From contig JBCCNJ010000004.1 of NCBI GenBank assembly GCA_039025905.1, positions 1-64,000 of the forward strand: a DNA stretch of 64,000 bases, written 5' to 3'. The DNA comes from JARRPM01 sp039025905 (GTDB lineage: Bacteria > Pseudomonadota > Gammaproteobacteria > Pseudomonadales > Halieaceae). The translations under genes and the position numbers were made by a program. Positions 61,049 to 64,000 of the stretch are shown here, piece by piece (positions within the stretch are counted from its first letter, which is position 1; every line of letters begins with the position of its first letter). A model generated the notes under the pieces. The model saw only the letters and a program-made list of their open reading frames with translations, was not told the origin of the DNA and did not search any database.

Positions 61049-62623
61049 CTAACCGGTCTTGCGTCTGGGTGCGGGCTTTCCTTTGACCGCTGCGCGCTTG
61101 CGAGGGGCTCTGGTTTGCGCCGCCTTGCTACCAACAGCCTTCTTAGGAGTCGATTTGCGTTTGCCAGACTCAGCCTTTTTCACTGCACCCCTTGCGGGAG
61201 TCTTTGCACACAGACCGACCGTGGCGTTATATAGCTCGTCGAAACTGTCTTGAATGCACTGGCGATAAAAATCCGGGTCTGGCAGCAATTCTCGGCAGGA
61301 CGTAACTGAAACTGAAAATTCACCGCAGTAGCTACTGATCACGTGGAACAGGCCGACGCTATCCAGTACCGGTCCAGCGCTAAGATTCGACAGCATTTTT
61401 GCTCCTGTATTGTAGAGTGGAAGCTGAGGGCCAGGCACATTCGTAATCACACAGTTGTAAATCGGGTTGATTTGGTTCGTGAGATTCCACCTGCTGGCGA
61501 GCCTGGCTGCCTGTGCGGTAAGGGTGCTAGGTATGAACTGCGTGTAGTCTGTCATGGATTTAGCGCCAATCGCATTTGCTAACTCTTTCGAGTCGAGAGC
61601 GTGTTGGTGCACAGCTTCCAGGCGCTCTCTGGGGTCAGCGATATCGCTTCCTACCTGCACAGCCATAGCCGATACAATATTGCCGCCCGTCCCGGTTTCG
61701 CGGGGGTCTCTAACGTTAATAGGCGCCATGGCTACCAGGCTGTTATCTGGCAGCTCAGCTTTCGCTTTCAGGTAATGTCTCAACGCTCCTCCCACCAGCG
61801 CGATCGCAACGTCATTGACGGTGGCGCCAGCGATTGCGTTCTTGATCGCTTTTACATCGGCCAGAGAAAATCGGGCAGCATCGAAAACACGGTGTGCGGA
61901 GACTTTGCCGTTAAAGCGGGTGCGCGGAATTTCACCTATGCGCCGCAGTTCGCCTTTTCGTAAGCGCGCGTAAGCTCTGGCGAAACCGGGTACGGTATTG
62001 CGGGCCAGCGAAATCAGTCTGAAAGGCTGGCGCAAGTTGTTGAGTTGGGAGCGAACAATTAACTCCAGGGATCCCGGTTTATAGGATATCTCAACCGGGT
62101 AGGGCTCAGCATTTTCATCGACCTTTGGACTGAGATCGTGCACGGCTGCAGTGATCTCCATGCCGGAAGCGCCGTCTACTGCCGCATGATGCATCTTGGT
62201 GAATATGGCGAAGCAGCCGGATGGATACCCCTCCACATTGTCCAGCCCCTCGATCACGTACATTTCCCAGAGTGGGCGACCGCGATCGAGGGGTCGCGCA
62301 TGCAGCCGCGCGATTTGTATACACAGCTGTCGCCAGTCACCGGGCGCTGGCAGCGCGATATGACGAATATGAAACTCTGGATCAAAGCTGCCATCCGATA
62401 TCCAGTAGGGGTGATCCAGACCAAAGGGAACGGTTAACAAACGTCGGGACAGCACGGGCAGTTTTTTGATTCGATTAGCCGTGTTGTCAATAATATCTTT
62501 GAATCGAACCCGTCCCCCAGGCGCCGTACTTTGGTCATAGATCGCCAGACCGGATATATGCATGGGTGCATTGGGCGTTTCAAGATAGAGAAATGAGGCG
62601 TCTAGCCCAGATAATTGCTGCAT
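61049..62623 (-). CDS. WS/DGAT/MGAT family O-acyltransferase with basic tail
   Basis: A 524-residue wax ester synthase/diacylglycerol acyltransferase. QQLSGLDASFLYLETP starts the family, and the catalytic HHAAVDG (H-H-x3-D-G at residues 145-151) is intact; a later NVRDPRETGTGGNIVSAMAV segment and ITNVPGPQLPLYNTGAK are family motifs. It esterifies fatty alcohols or diacylglycerol with acyl-CoA at the membrane. The last ~50 residues are strongly Lys/Arg/Ala-rich (KKAESGKRKSTPKKAV, RKRAAVKGK), unlike most family members. A GTG at 62647 is an alternative start. Confidence 0.88.
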   Translation of the reverse strand: MQQLSGLDASFLYLETPNAPMHISGLAIYDQSTAPGGRVRFKDIIDNTANRIKKLPVLSRRLLTVPFGLDHPYWISDGSFDPEFHIRHIALPAPGDWRQLCIQIARLHARPLDRGRPLWEMYVIEGLDNVEGYPSGCFAIFTKMHHAAVDGASGMEITAAVHDLSPKVDENAEPYPVEISYKPGSLELIVRSQLNNLRQPFRLISLARNTVPGFARAYARLRKGELRRIGEIPRTRFNGKVSAHRVFDAARFSLADVKAIKNAIAGATVNDVAIALVGGALRHYLKAKAELPDNSLVAMAPINVRDPRETGTGGNIVSAMAVQVGSDIADPRERLEAVHQHALDSKELANAIGAKSMTDYTQFIPSTLTAQAARLASRWNLTNQINPIYNCVITNVPGPQLPLYNTGAKMLSNLSAGPVLDSVGLFHVISSYCGEFSVSVTSCRELLPDPDFYRQCIQDSFDELYNATVGLCAKTPARGAVKKAESGKRKSTPKKAVGSKAAQTRAPRKRAAVKGKPAPRRKTG

Positions 62624-62729
62624 TTTATTTGTGCCCTGCGTGCTCACCGCCCGGTATTAAGTTATTCAGCGAACTTAGGATAGCAGGAATATCCACCCAT
62701 ATGGGGCATGTTCAATACCTGTAACCGGC

Positions 62730-63113
62730 ATGGAAAATAGTCTCCACTATAACTATTCTTACGTTGAGGCGAATGGCCCAACTGGGGTGAGCGTGTTGAT
62801 AAAACTGAGTGATAACAGCCTGACACTGGGCGAACTCTCCAGCGCGACAAAACTCAGCGCCGATACGCTGGTCACAATGGTGCAGTGCGGTATCGTCGAG
62901 CCAGAAGGTGATGACCCGGAGCACTGGTTGTTTGCGCCCAGAATGGTGCCCGTTATTCAGCGCGCTGGCAGGCTGCAGCGCGATCTTGCGCTGGAGTGGC
63001 CAGCGGTAGCACTGGCGCTGGATTTAATGGCTGACCTGCAGCGACTTAGGGATGAAAACAAGCGACTGCGAAGGCAGCTAGACGCGCTCATGGAACTTGA
63101 TTCCAGTGCCTAA
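62730..63113 (+). CDS. cbpM: Chaperone modulator CbpM
   Basis: A 127-residue helical protein of the CbpM type. SLTLGELSSATKLSADTLV, EHWLFAPRMVPVIQRAGRLQRDL and ALALDLMADLQRLRDENKRLRRQL form the N-terminal helices and long C-terminal coiled-coil pattern of CbpM, which binds the J-domain protein CbpA and inhibits it. No cbpA/dnaJ-like gene is next to it in the window, which is unusual. Divergent from the WS/DGAT gene. Confidence 0.72.
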   Translation: MENSLHYNYSYVEANGPTGVSVLIKLSDNSLTLGELSSATKLSADTLVTMVQCGIVEPEGDDPEHWLFAPRMVPVIQRAGRLQRDLALEWPAVALALDLMADLQRLRDENKRLRRQLDALMELDSSA

Positions 63114-63209
63114 TCACGCGCCGTTTCTCCTTTCGCGTTGCGAGATAGCCAGCTAATTACGACCGCAGTACTATAGCCATTTGGCAAGTTACGCAGCGAC
63201 GACTGGCGA

Positions 63210-64000
63210 ATGAGTTCCCCTCCACCTCCCTCCGGCAGAAGTCGGCTCATCAACGATCTGGAGATTCTTCGGGGCTTTGGTCTGTGCGTCGTGATCTTGC
63301 ACCATCTGCAGGGTAGCCTGTTGTCAAAGACGCTTTTCACTGAAGGCCCCTGGCCGTCTTATCGTGGCGGGGGTGCAGTACTGGATCTGTTTTTTTGTAT
63401 CTCCGGTTTTATTATCACTCGAAACTTGCTTCCACAGTTAGTCGGTGCAAGCGACAGTAAGATTTTTTGGCGCAACGCTCGCTACTTTTGGTTGAATCGC
63501 ATCTTCCGACTTATTCCAGCGGCATGGATGTGGTTGTTCATCATCCTCGTCCTGTGCGTCTTTTATAACGATTCAGGGGTGTTTGCATCGCTAGAGACGA
63601 ATATCGCCTGGACTCTGGCCGGTATTTTTAACTACGCCAACTATTTGTTCGTGCAGTATTTTGGCGCGAAACAGGCGGCGGCGAGCTTTGTTTACTGGAC
63701 ACTATCGCTAGAGGAGCAATTCTATATCGCGCTGCCCTTTTTGATGGGTCTGTTCGGGCGCCGATTACAGTGGTTGATGATTGTTGTGGTCGCGGTGCAA
63801 TTTGTACAGACGCGAGGACCCTACGGTATGTTATTTCGAACAGACGCCATTGCCATGGGTGTGCTGGTCGCCATCTGGACGCAAAACGGCAGCTGGGAGC
63901 GCTTGCTGGCAAAATGTGATATCAGGCTGATAAGAAGCGTATTGTTCATACTGCTGTTTGTGCTCTGCTATATAGGTGACCTGCGCCAGTATCAGCTTCC
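63210..64000 (+). CDS. Acyltransferase family 3 (OafA-like), truncated by the window end
   Basis: The first 263 codons of a membrane acyltransferase-3 protein; no stop occurs before the window end. It opens SRLINDLEILRGFGLCVVIL, close to the N-terminal R-x10-H motif region of acyltransferase-3 (here ILRGFGLCVVILHH), then GAVLDLFFCISGFIITRNLL, a NRIFRLIPAAWMW segment, and WTLSLEEQFYIALPFL (the typical W-S-x-E-E-x-F-Y signature). These proteins O-acylate envelope polysaccharides or LPS. Its start ATG at 63210 is the first after a stop. It may decorate the glycan of this region, but the neighbourhood alone is weak evidence. Confidence 0.85.
   Translation, partial: MSSPPPPSGRSRLINDLEILRGFGLCVVILHHLQGSLLSKTLFTEGPWPSYRGGGAVLDLFFCISGFIITRNLLPQLVGASDSKIFWRNARYFWLNRIFRLIPAAWMWLFIILVLCVFYNDSGVFASLETNIAWTLAGIFNYANYLFVQYFGAKQAAASFVYWTLSLEEQFYIALPFLMGLFGRRLQWLMIVVVAVQFVQTRGPYGMLFRTDAIAMGVLVAIWTQNGSWERLLAKCDIRLIRSVLFILLFVLCYIGDLRQYQL

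Noticed and set aside
1..64000. CRISPR arrays, IS elements, phage genes, rRNA or tRNA genes
   Set aside because: Looked for; no repeated spacer pattern, transposase, integrase or RNA-gene fold was recognised.

Overview
The window reads as chromosomal DNA from a free-living, probably marine gammaproteobacterium. This rests on a gammaproteobacterial-type DUF3581 protein, an AvtA-type aminotransferase, a CbpM, an HAE-type RND pump, a WS/DGAT acyltransferase, a DUF3604 protein, two enoyl-CoA hydratases and a moderate GC content with uniform codon usage. The placement is by impression of gene content; no rRNA, tRNA, IS element, phage gene or CRISPR array was seen.

Left part (1-22.1 kb) is ordinary accessory and housekeeping material: a GNAT, an enoyl-CoA hydratase, a racemase-fold protein lacking both catalytic cysteines, a P-loop kinase-like protein, a SET protein, two divergent regulator/target pairs (HxlR/NTF2-like at 3.6-4.7 kb and TetR/ChrR-cupin at 6.8-8.3 kb) with visible inverted-repeat operators, small secreted or membrane proteins including a tandem pair of acidic exported proteins, pyroglutamyl peptidase, an SDR, an enoyl-CoA hydratase/MFP/RND operon, AsmA and valine-pyruvate aminotransferase.

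The centre (about 22.2-56.8 kb) is the notable part: a roughly 34 kb cluster that looks like a complete ceramide-type sphingolipid pathway joined to an LPS-like glycan assembly and export machine. Lipid-core genes: an ACP, a serine-palmitoyltransferase-like alpha-oxoamine synthase, a fatty acyl-AMP/acyl-ACP ligase, a CerR-like NAD-dependent reductase, a GNAT-fold protein resembling the bacterial ceramide synthase family, an FA2H-like hydroxylase and two LpxL/HtrB-like acyltransferases. Head-group candidates: a diacylglycerol-kinase-fold lipid kinase overlapping a TAM41-like cytidylyltransferase, a MobA-like nucleotidyltransferase and a metallophosphoesterase. Glycan genes: three ELM1-family putative glycosyltransferases, three paralogues of a GT8-like DxD protein, one GT2 and an O-antigen-ligase-like protein. 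Decoration: five sulfotransferases and three 2OG-Fe(II) oxygenases. Transport: LptF, LptG and an MsbA-like ABC exporter in one operon. A MurA with intact active site lies between the oxoamine synthase and the phosphoesterase. I infer that these make and export a sulfated, hydroxylated, ceramide-anchored oligosaccharide to the outer membrane; no chemical evidence is available from sequence.

The right part (57-64 kb) returns to housekeeping: DUF3581, RsgA with a hairpin-rich leader, a DUF3604 PHP-like protein, a WS/DGAT acyltransferase with a lysine-rich tail, an orphan CbpM, and an OafA-type acyltransferase cut by the window edge.
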